Part shown: in pieces, positions 55,790 through 64,000 of the stretch | How positions within the stretch are numbered: the first letter of the stretch is position 1 | Layout of the letters: each line of letters opens with the position of its first letter | From: Branchiostoma lanceolatum | Lineage: Eukaryota > Chordata > Leptocardii > Amphioxiformes > Branchiostomatidae | Length of the DNA: 64,000 bases | Direction of reading: 5' to 3' | NCBI RefSeq assembly: GCF_035083965.1 | Contig: NC_089724.1 | Location: 33,236,722 to 33,300,721, forward strand | Notes under the pieces: generated by a model | What the model was told of the DNA's origin: nothing | Databases searched by the model: none | What the model saw: only the letters and a program-made list of their open reading frames with translations | Made by a program: the position numbers and the translations under genes

Positions 55790-55975
55790 ATGGCCGTAGA
55801 AATCGGTCTTGTGCCAAGCATCTTGATAGGAGTTGGTGCTTTTGTGGTTCTTGTTGTCATTATCGCTTGCACTGTACAAGCGTGCAAGTCGTCTGGCGGC
55901 GGCGGTGGTAGCTGCGACGGCGGGAATTATTCCCGTGGATCGAGCTGTCAAGGGTCCAAGTGTGTCATCTTATGA
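55790..55975 (+). CDS. Membrane microprotein with CaaX box CVIL, gene 2
   Basis: 61 aa. Short N-terminus (MAVEIGLVPS), hydrophobic helix at about residues 8-28 (VPSILIGVGAFVVLVVII), then ACTVQACKSSGGGGG, a Gly/Ser/Cys-rich stretch, and QGSKCVIL. Same plan as gene 1: a membrane helix at one end, a CaaX box at the other, and a flexible loop of about 30 residues with extra Cys. Both ends would lie on the membrane if the box is prenylated. The poly(A) signal AATAAA lies near 57111. A possible donor (GTACCT) begins 1 nt after the stop, and an exon opens at 56221. Confidence 0.72.
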   Translation: MAVEIGLVPSILIGVGAFVVLVVIIACTVQACKSSGGGGGSCDGGNYSRGSSCQGSKCVIL

Positions 55976-56220
55976 AGTACCTGGACATACAATGTAATTT
56001 GAATTCTTTTCTTATTTTTTTTTTTGTATTTCAGTTCATTTTTAGCAACATTTATGCCGATGCAAAAAAAAATGACTGAATGTAATTCAGATACAACTGT
56101 ACAAAAAAGAAATAGCGAAAAATTGCGTTGTCTCGATAGTGTGTATGAATTCAAAGGTTTCCGACAAACGATTCTTAACCATTGATATATGATTATCTTT
56201 TTATTTTCTATTCTCTGCAG

Positions 56221-57125
56221 ATGACAGCTACGCGTATGGAGTAGCGCTAACGCGTGGTGTTTTGCTTAAATCTCAACATGGACGAGCTACAACAACGAGA
56301 CTTGGACAAAACGGGGGAAAAACAACACAGAAGACTGGACATATATCCGTCGGTCAAGCCACCTACCTCGTCCAAAAGCAGTGGATAAACTACAACGATA
56401 AACTGGCTTCAAACGCACGACTGTTCTCATGAAGATATTCATACAGCAACATTCTAGCAGACAATACTACAGAACACTTGTTCTTCTGAGATCAGTCTAC
56501 CAACATCTATAATTACATAAGAGGCCGTCTCACATTCAACACCCTCAACTATGATTATGAACACCAAGTCCCATAGCTGCTACTGCTTATGTAGTGTTGA
56601 TGTTTTATGCTGTTTTGTCGGAGATTAAGATCATATTCATTACTACATACGCTGATTATAGCATGGCACAATATTCATTGCTTTTGCTAAACAGACCATG
56701 AACAATGACGACTTGACACGAGTCCGAAATCTGCAGTATGGTCTCCTTTTGCTGACATAAGGGTCGCTAAATGGTGTTTGTTTGTGTGTAGTTTAAGCAT
56801 AGATATTGGTCGGTAACTAGATGTATACTGTCTTGTGTTTTGCTGGTGTGAAGAAGACAAGATAATTACTTTTTTCGTGTAAAAAAAATGTAGAAAATAC
56901 ACAATGCGAAACATGTAAAAACTAAAGTCCTAGGGAGCACACCCTAGCCAAAAAAGCCAGTGGGAATGACCCCTGTAGATATATGTAACTAGGGAGCACA
57001 CCCTAGCGAAAGAAAAGCCAGTGGGAATGGCCCCTGCAACAATATGTAACTGTGTTTATTTGTGGAATTGTAAATGCGTATGTTGTTATGTTATGTACTT
57101 ATGAATGTTCGAATAAAATTTAAAA
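56221..57125 (+). other. 3' UTR exon of CaaX genes 1/2
   Basis: Acceptor TTCTCTGCAG ends at 56220; the exon begins ATGACAGC and runs to AATAAA near 57111. The segment 56690-56800 is a paralogue of 59220-59330 (shared GAGTCCGAAATCT, TTTGCTGACATAAG, GTCGCTAA, TTGTTTGTGTGTA). It also contains a direct repeat near 56932-57040 (AGGGAGCACACCCTAGC twice). Confidence 0.55.
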
Positions 57126-57846
57126 AAAAAACTACTGTCTTTATGTAGTGCATAGAAATGATTACACATAGATTGCGTGCTATTCGGTTTTCAATAAATC
57201 TTTCAAAGCCAATTTATGTCTATTGCTTTATTGCTTTACAGAAAGCTTTGACTTATAAGATGTCAAAATAAACGTAAATAGTTTCTGGTGAAATAAGTTA
57301 ACTTTTTCTTATGGACACGTTGAAAGAAGTATTAGTAACTGTTAAATATTAATTTATCTAAAATATGATGTTGTTTTTACAATATCAACAGCATTTGTTC
57401 ATACAGTTAATCGGATTTTTGTTGATATGCTAGTTTGATATGAAAATTGTATATGGATGCTTAGGCAAATGATAGTTTGATGTGGGTGGATCAAATAAAT
57501 CTGTTCGGATATTTAGTTAGTATTTATTGTTTAGTACAAACCTAGTGTTAAGGAGTATTCAATACAAACAAAGAAAAAACGATTCAAAATGACAAAAATG
57601 TCAAGATACTTACACTAGTGTCTAGGGTAGACTGAGAGCGATTTTGCATGTACTATTTCCAGACAAAACAAAACATGTGCAATGTCACAGTACCTGATTC
57701 CAGGTGAAACGATTGCCACGAAGGTATTATATCCAAGCGTACAACCACAAGTCACCTATCTGTAGTACCACAATGTACGATTGGCCTTTCCCTCACTGTT
57801 GCACACGCCTTGCCGTTCATAGAAGCTTGTGTTATGCAGGTATTTC

Positions 57847-57930
57847 TATGATCTAGATCATTGAAGATACGTCGTATGATCTTTCAAAAATATTTACAAA
57901 CAGAAATCGTGCGACCATAAGTTCAAGATA
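57847..57930 (+). promoter_or_regulatory. Conserved upstream block, copy 2
   Basis: AGATACGTCGTATGATCTTT and ACAGAAATCGTGCGACCATA then AGTTCAAGATA. It is followed by ATGGCCACTACAGG at 57976, a start that stops after five codons, aligned with ATGGCCGCCACAG at 60424. Confidence 0.6.
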
Positions 57931-58201
57931 TGCTGCCAAATGTAAAAATATGACAGGAAGTACTATGAAAAAAGATGGCCACTACAGGTTAGATTTCACC
58001 AAAGGCGATTTCAACACCAGAAATCAACCTCTTTGATTTGACTGCGCAGTCGCAAATTTTCCCCTTAGGCTTTTTTCGTCGCGTGCCATTGTTCTATTTC
58101 TTACTTTGGTCCATTGGGATTTTACCTGCTAAGTGACAAGGCTCTCTTAAATCAGATTAAGAAAACCAGCTTATCCACGCCTAAGGCGATAACCGACGAG
58201 A

Positions 58202-58354
58202 ATGCCACAAGGAACCAAGTCTTCGGGCTCTGGTGGCGGTGGGACAGGCCCAAACTCAAGCACGGGGTCCACGACGCAGGGAACCAAGTCTGGTGGCGGA
58301 GGGACGCAGTCTAACAACCCAAGCTCGGAGGAATGGTTGTGCGCCATTTCATAG
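58202..58354 (+). CDS. Gly/Ser-rich microprotein with CaaX box CAIS
   Basis: 50 aa with no membrane helix. Starts MPQGTKSSGSGGGG, repeats as STTQGTKSGGGG, and ends SSEEWLCAIS. The motif QGTKS occurs twice, each followed by a Gly run, so the protein is an internal duplication of one short unit. CAIS is a CaaX box whose final Ser favours farnesylation. A donor (CAG|GTGAAA) begins 3 nt after the stop; the next exon opens at 58759 (TTTTTAG|ATGACGGAG) and the poly(A) signal AATAAA lies near 59930. A SINE sits in this intron. Confidence 0.75.
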   Translation: MPQGTKSSGSGGGGTGPNSSTGSTTQGTKSGGGGTQSNNPSSEEWLCAIS

Positions 58355-58479
58355 CAGGTGAAACACAGGTCATCAAAAACTTGGTCCCACATTTTTGTTG
58401 TTGTTGATGTTGTTTTACGTCGTTTTTGGACAGACAAAGACGACGTGGCACTGCACTCAAGTTTTTATAACTTTTTCGA

Positions 58480-58650
58480 CAGTGCCACGTAAAGAGAACA
58501 ATACACCCATTTCTTCACCTGGGCGGAGCGAGGAAAGTCGTGTAAAGTGCCTTTCCAAAGGGCACAACATCGGTGGCGTCAGGGGATTTGAGCCCGGGAC
58601 CGCTGGGTTCTGGGCCGAACACCATGCCGTTACGCCACACGGTCCCACAT
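58480..58650 (-). repeat. tRNA-derived SINE, second family, copy C
   Basis: Reverse-strand copy of the SINE at 9359-9690, with the B-box complement GGATTTGAGCCCGG near 58585 and the CGTGTAAAGTGCCTTTCC block near 58540. Lies in the 3' UTR intron of the CAIS gene. Confidence 0.8.
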
Positions 58651-58758
58651 CTTAACAAACAATTCCTCTAAAATGTATTCAGACGATCTCTTTGAAATAC
58701 AATAACTTTAAAGTCGCAGAATAAATCATGATTTATGGTTTATATGTGTTCTTTTTAG

Positions 58759-59945
58759 ATGACGGAGTCACAAAACCCGCCACCGCCATTCTGATGACGA
58801 GACCTAGACGTGGGGCATTTCAACTTTTAACTGACGGGAACCAGAATTGATACGACATGACAACCAAGATCATCACCGCACTGGACACTATCATCTATAG
58901 AAGAGACTTACTTTTAAATGCAGCAAAAAGTTTGGAAGCATATGTCTAATTGAAAACAAATTCTATATACTACCTACAGCTCTCTCCTGATACTGGTATC
59001 TACATAATTATGAAGACATTATATCAAGTATTGCACATTGAAAGCCCTTATTGAAATTTTAGTGTGTTGAGGTCTAATATCCATTTATAACATTACCACA
59101 TGATATTCCTGATTTCCCAAAGTAAAAGTATCAAAAGGAAACACAGTGCTATGTTACGATAACACGCTACTACATGCGTTTAGTACATATTTAGTACTAC
59201 GTACCCAGCTTTTGCGTAACAGAAGGCCATATACAATGAAGACTTTTATTGAGTCCGAAATCTAAAATATGGCCTATTTTTGCTGACATAAGAGTCGCTA
59301 ATTGGTATTTGTTTGTGTGTACTTGCAGTATACATATGTGTGGGAAATATGCTTGTGTTTTGATGTAGTGAAGAAGACAAGAAATGAGCTGTTTTTTGTG
59401 TGTGAGGAGAGATATGACGTTTGGCAGGAAAAAAAATTGAAAAGACATAATGTGAAAGATGTGTAAACTGATGCCATTATCTTGCTACAGACATTGAATT
59501 TATCACAGTGTTTTTATGTAGTGAAAAAGACAAGAAATGAGTTGTTTTTTTGTGTGAAGAGAGATTTGATGTTTGGCAGGAAAAATCTTGAAAAGACACA
59601 ATGTAAAAGATGTGTTAACTGATGCCATTATCTTGCTACAGACATAGAATTTATCACAGTGTTTTTATATACTGTAAAAGACAAGAAATGTCCTGTTTTT
59701 TTGTGAAGAGGGATTTGATGTTTGGCAGGAAAAATCTTGAAAAGACACAATGTAAAATATGTGTAAACTGATGCCGGTATCTTGCTACAGACATTGAATT
59801 TATCACGTATAGATTGATTGATGTGTGACTTTTCATAATACACTTAAGTCTATTGCTTTATAGTTTTACCTAACCTTTGAATTACATGATGCAAACTGTT
59901 TCTGGTGTAGTACATTTCACTATTCTCTTAATAAAGATGCCGAAT
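58759..59945 (+). other. 3' UTR exon of the CAIS gene
   Basis: Begins ATGACGGAG, homologous to the exon starts at 56221 and 62206. Contains a tandem repeat at 59354-59810 and ends at AATAAA near 59930. Confidence 0.6.
59354..59810. repeat. 150-bp tandem repeat in a 3' UTR
   Basis: Three units with a period of about 150 bp. Each has GACAAGAAATG, GATTTGATGTTTGGCAGG and AAACTGATGCC...ATCTTGCTACAGACAT. A single diverged unit is visible in the 56690-56900 paralogue. Confidence 0.85.
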
Positions 59946-60307
59946 ATAATATTAGTTATTTTATATCCCTGTTCTGTTCTTATTGTTAGTTTATAAACTA
60001 TTGTGTTTTTATCACAGAAGGGTGACACAAAAATTGAATCATATATCGATGATCATATATAGGGATAGTCCTAAATGAGACTTAAAGAATAGTCACAATT
60101 TTGCAGTATTGATGTATATAAGTTTTAATCTATATAGACAATTCTCAAATTACTCGAATCAAGTTGAAACGGTTGCCACGGGGCTAACTATTTTGTAGGA
60201 TCTTGCAAGAAACGAACGTTTAGCCGTTATGTGTGTTGGTCTTGATATAAAAATAGCACCGCCGATTTCAGAAACTAATCTTTAGTTAATAACACGGGAA
60301 TTTCTAC

Positions 60308-60387
60308 GATCCAAAACGTTAAAGATGCGTCTTTTAGTCTTGTAAGAATATTTACGAACAAAAATCGTATGATTATAAGTTCAAGAT
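60308..60387 (+). promoter_or_regulatory. Conserved upstream block, copy 3
   Basis: AAAGATGCGTCTTTTAGTC and GAACAAAAATCGTATGATTA then TAAGTTCAAGATA, as at 55305 and 57847. Confidence 0.6.
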
Positions 60388-60423
60388 ACGGCTTAGAATG
60401 TGGAGTGTGCTGAAAACGAAAAG

Positions 60424-60513
60424 ATGGCCGCCACAGAAAATTCTGGAAATAGCCACGTCACCAGGAAGCAGCCAGAGTCGACCGCGCAGTCACAATTCAC
60501 CATTTCCACATAA
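60424..60513 (+). CDS. Short ORF, possible decayed family member
   Basis: 29 codons: MAATENSGNSH then QPESTAQSQFTIST. It keeps STAQ but lacks QGxK and a CaaX box. The aligned sequence at 57976-58070 still shows CTGCGCAGTCGCAA but is not open. Either a worn first exon or a leader ORF of the CAVM gene transcript. Confidence 0.3.
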   Translation: MAATENSGNSHVTRKQPESTAQSQFTIST

Positions 60514-60993
60514 AACGATTATCATTTCGATAAAGATGAAGATAAACATTAATGTTCGGTTTTTAGAAAAAAATACTCTTTTCCATAAGTGAAAATAAAA
60601 ATAATATTTCGCTCAAAAATATTGCGGGTTCGGGGCGTTACGCAATGGCCTCAAATTGTGTTGTGATCTTTCGACGTCGAATAACTATTATTTCAATAGG
60701 AATCAAGCAAATGACTTCATTTTTTAAACAAAAAAATTCTTTGTAAAGACAAAATTAGAATAACATTTCGTAGTTTTGATAAAGATATGTCTGGTCGGGT
60801 ATGCAAATTACCCCTGTCTTTTCCTGTGGTCATCCCCTTTTTGTATTTCCCAATACATCGTGACGTCCCTGCTATTTCGTTTCTCTTAGTCCAGGGGAAC
60901 TGTTGCTTCTGGGTGAACCTCGAAACGTTTTTCTTGAAGAATATCAAGATTATCAAAGAGACAATAAGATTATCAAAGAGACAAATAATAAGA

Positions 60994-61143
60994 ATGGCAG
61001 ACGATAAAAAGGGTGGTGGAAATAAGAAGAAGGGCTCGGGATCGCAAGGAAACAAATCCGATGGGACCGACGGAAGGGAAAAGCGATCTGCGAACGACAA
61101 CAGGGGCTCCACAGCCCAAGGGTGGAAATGTGCTGTAATGTAG
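60994..61143 (+). CDS. Basic microprotein with CaaX box CAVM
   Basis: 49 aa with no membrane helix. N-terminus MADDKKGGGNKKKGSG, then SQGNKSDG, a charged part (REKRSANDN) and STAQGWKCAVM. It has both family motifs, QGNK and STAQGxK. CAVM is a CaaX box; the final Met favours farnesylation, and the Lys-rich N-terminus could help membrane binding, as in K-Ras-like anchors. The frame is open upstream without a better start. A donor (AAG|GTAAAT) begins 3 nt after the stop; the next exon opens at 62206 and AATAAA lies near 63120. Confidence 0.75.
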   Translation: MADDKKGGGNKKKGSGSQGNKSDGTDGREKRSANDNRGSTAQGWKCAVM

Positions 61144-61199
61144 AAGGTAAATACGAAACGTATTTTTGGTGCTTGGTTGGAATATAAAATGCTAAATTT

Positions 61200-62205
61200 A
61201 CACCGCAAATAAACCCCACAAATTGGACTGAAATCTACGACAACTCTGTTTTCCTTTAGAAAATATTTGAGGAAACCATTGACCATATATCATTCGGTAT
61301 GAACGGCGAGAACTGCGGATCCAAAAGACGACCAATGAAATTATTTTAAATTCCAGTAACAGAAAATCTTTACGACTTTTATTGTTATCACCATAAATTT
61401 GTACAAATTAATTAAGTTTTGTTGCTGTTCCTTGTTGATCAGCAAGAAAGAAATCATTTGATAGTCCTGTATCCGAATGGTGCCCCCCTCCCCAAATATC
61501 TTGAGAGTAAAAACGCTATCCTAAGCTTTTCAAGACCATTCCAAGATTTAATAAGATCATACCCTTTATATAGATTCATTGAATTTTAGATTTACGAACA
61601 TTGTAACGTCAAGAACATGTCTAAATTGAATGCTCTATATTCATATTCGTATGAAATTGAAAACTGTCTAGGGAGAATTGGAGGACTTATCCTATGAGAG
61701 CTCCTTAAACTCCTTAAACAGCTAATCAAATAAAATTCTCAACACAATCGCAAGGAGAGCTAATATAAACAGTTCAAATGACCCCTAGCCCTTAAACAAT
61801 ATATTATTCTTAACGATTTCACCCTAGATACTAGTAACCTATATCAGTATACTAGCTTCTACCTATCATGATGAAATATGTGCAAGAGACAAACTAAAAT
61901 TGAAGTATTCTAACTTATAGACATTTCATCATAGTCAAACTAACGTGTATCTTTCCTAGAACTACTTTCTTCACTAACTTCATTGACTAAATGCTGATAC
62001 ACATCCCTTTCTTTTTCTTGAAAACATATAGTATAGACAAGAAATAGTAGATGTTGGGGTCCATGTTTGGAAGGATATCTAGGACGTTAGTTAAGAAATG
62101 GACCACCTATTTGTATCAAGTGTTTGAGGAAAATATGTCGAAAAAAAGAAACAACACGAAATTCCTTGCATCATTTAAAATCATGTTTTCTTCTATTTTT
62201 TCTAG
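61200..62205. other. Intron of the CAVM gene
   Basis: AT-rich, no coding exon. The CCAAT-bearing phrase GACGACCAATGAAAT at about 61325 resembles the promoter box of CaaX genes 1 and 2, but no start follows it closely. Confidence 0.4.
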
Positions 62206-63135
62206 ATGAAGGAGACACGCTTCAAACTCCTGTTAAACACCTGAACATCAAACAACAGAGAGCAACGAATGGAGCCTAAGGATGGGAACAACAGCACAAC
62301 AACACAACATGACCCCACAACAGTGATGTGAAGACAACATACAAATGGAAAAAACAGCAAGTAAAACAAACATACACCTGAACATCAAACAACAGAGGAA
62401 AACTACTGGAACCTTGTGATGGGAACAAAGAAACAACTCAATACAACAGAACTGATGAAGAAAACAGCCTACTACACACTAAATGAAGAAAACAGAACTG
62501 TAGCTCAAGCCTCAGAAACGTTGTTTCAACTGAACGTATAATTACAGTTACCTGAATATAATTTGAAGGTCATATATTATACCACGAATCATTAAAAAAA
62601 CTGTCTTCCCTGTCAGCGTATGAAGCTCGAGCATACAAGTGACCCATTGGTGATTCTAGGGGCTGGCCAACAGTAGAGAGTGGAATATATATCAGTGAAA
62701 TATCAACATCTTCTCCGATAAGATAACATTATAAACATGACGAGAATTTGAACTGTTCTCCATCTCAAAGAATTGACTCACAGTAATTTTCTCATCGTGT
62801 AATGTACCAACTCAGATGAACTTTCATGCTAATTTTACACATGGTTATATGATAAACAACTTCTTAGCTTGTTTCAAAACTGAACATGTAAGTTGTATAG
62901 TTTGATTTCCTAATACTAAATGCTACAGTTTTCACCTTAGACCTTTAGCATTACAACTACAGAACTCACTTGTATTCACTTTGTTTTGTATTATGTTCAA
63001 CTATAGAAAAATAACAGTAATTTGAAGCGTTATTCGATCGCTGAAAAACGGCAGTTTTTTTATGGTCATTTTGCAATGTATCTTAAAAAGATCAAATGTA
63101 ATGTTCTATGACGGTTACAATAAATACATTGTTTT
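62206..63135 (+). other. 3' UTR exon of the CAVM gene
   Basis: Acceptor TTTTTTCTAG, exon start ATGAAGGAGACACG. An imperfect direct repeat of about 138 bp (CACCTGAACATCAAACAACA at about 62237 and 62375) lies at its start. The poly(A) signal AATAAA lies near 63120. Confidence 0.6.
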
Positions 63136-63139
63136 TGAT

Positions 63140-64000
63140 TCATACACTTAAGTCGTCATGTTGTTTATTCATTCTCTATTCAAGTGTACATGGGTTAAGA
63201 CATTACCTATACATACCCTAAATAGTTTGTGAAAACTGCTTAAATCTGGTTAGGGTAGAATTTTAAAGCTGTATATGTATATAATGCTATAATTATTGCC
63301 TCAGTTTTGTATTGAATACACAAGGCCGTGTTTTTAGAAAATATCCACAGGAAACAGAACTATCAACCACTGCTATGTATGGAAAACAAAATTTGAACCA
63401 GACATCATATATAATATTACAAATACTCTTTTGAGAAATCGTCCATGAAAACGTTTCCAAATGTGTTGTCCTATACAAAAGAATGTTAACAATGGGAAGC
63501 TCTGTATCTTAAAATTTCGAATGATAGCAGTTGACACTTTTGAAAGTTAGGACATGCTATAACCTCCATTAACATTATTCCGCCAGGTTACACAAATCCA
63601 CCACTTTGGAAAACAGTAGGTTTGGGACATCTCTAGTGCAGCACCCCCAGGTATGCACAGTTTAGATATACAGGAATGCATGAAACTCTGGACGTTGTGT
63701 TGCAGATCTGTTTGGGCGTATCTTTTCAGGGTGGCGGAATCATATACCCTGATAGAGTTACGTTAAATAGATGAACATGTACGCATATATAGTACTAGTC
63801 GCGCGAATTCTCAACATGTTTTTCATGTCTGCAGTGTAAGATAAGGCCTACTTTTGCGTGCTATTTATAATAAACAATATTAGAGAGAGTGAATGTCGAA
63901 AAAGGAAACACTAAATTGTAAAGACATTGCTCACTTTGTTAGATCAATCATAGATCGTGAATACGCCACAAAATTCGACAACATAGTGAAAACAAGGCCG
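63140..64000. other. Gene-free right end
   Basis: No exon, RNA gene or clear repeat recognised. Confidence 0.5.

Overview
The window is animal nuclear DNA: intron-split genes with clean GT-AG junctions, tRNA-derived SINEs, LINE pieces, TTAA-flanked MITEs and long microsatellites. A DED–NB-ARC–TPR gene, an intron-rich PAIP2, a hedgehog-type Hint gene and dense small repeats suggest an invertebrate deuterostome, most likely amphioxus (Branchiostoma). That assignment is inference from gene content. All gene models were built by hand by matching splice phases; every junction given keeps the reading frame.

Layout. 1-2966: a block packed with the word TCACAT/ATGTGA, then a 5'-truncated LINE with a long open reverse-transcriptase ORF (minus). 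3040-4921: the last two coding exons of a TMEM53-like (DUF829) gene (plus). 4922-7800: gene-free, with a 16-bp minisatellite and a SINE. 7877-24250: a 20-coding-exon minus-strand gene for a DED–NB-ARC–TPR protein (936 aa if all exons are joined), its introns full of MITEs and SINEs; one splice donor reads GA instead of GT. 24300-30300: mostly repeats and the upstream part of the next gene. 30313-35830: PAIP2 (plus), four coding exons carrying the PAM1 and PAM2 regions, with a Gln-rich insert between them and a long 3' UTR.

37800-63140: a cluster of small genes that I do not recognise as a named family. Their short, Gly/Ser/Asn-rich, low-complexity proteins share a Q-G-x-K motif, typically MAQGNK at the start and STAQGxK near the end of the first coding exon. 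The shared module is joined to different C-termini: a short hydrophilic tail (minus, 37944-39155), an FN3 domain (42853-43829), a hedgehog-type Hint domain served by three candidate first exons (46472-49196), or a CaaX box ending CVIL, CVIL, CAIS or CAVM (54758-61143). Several first exons have their own TATA box, and those that splice to a coding exon end in phase 1. If the Hint domain is active and the CaaX boxes are used, paralogous peptides would get a modified C-terminus by two unrelated chemistries. This cluster is the best candidate for an undescribed system. 63140-64000 holds nothing I can assign.
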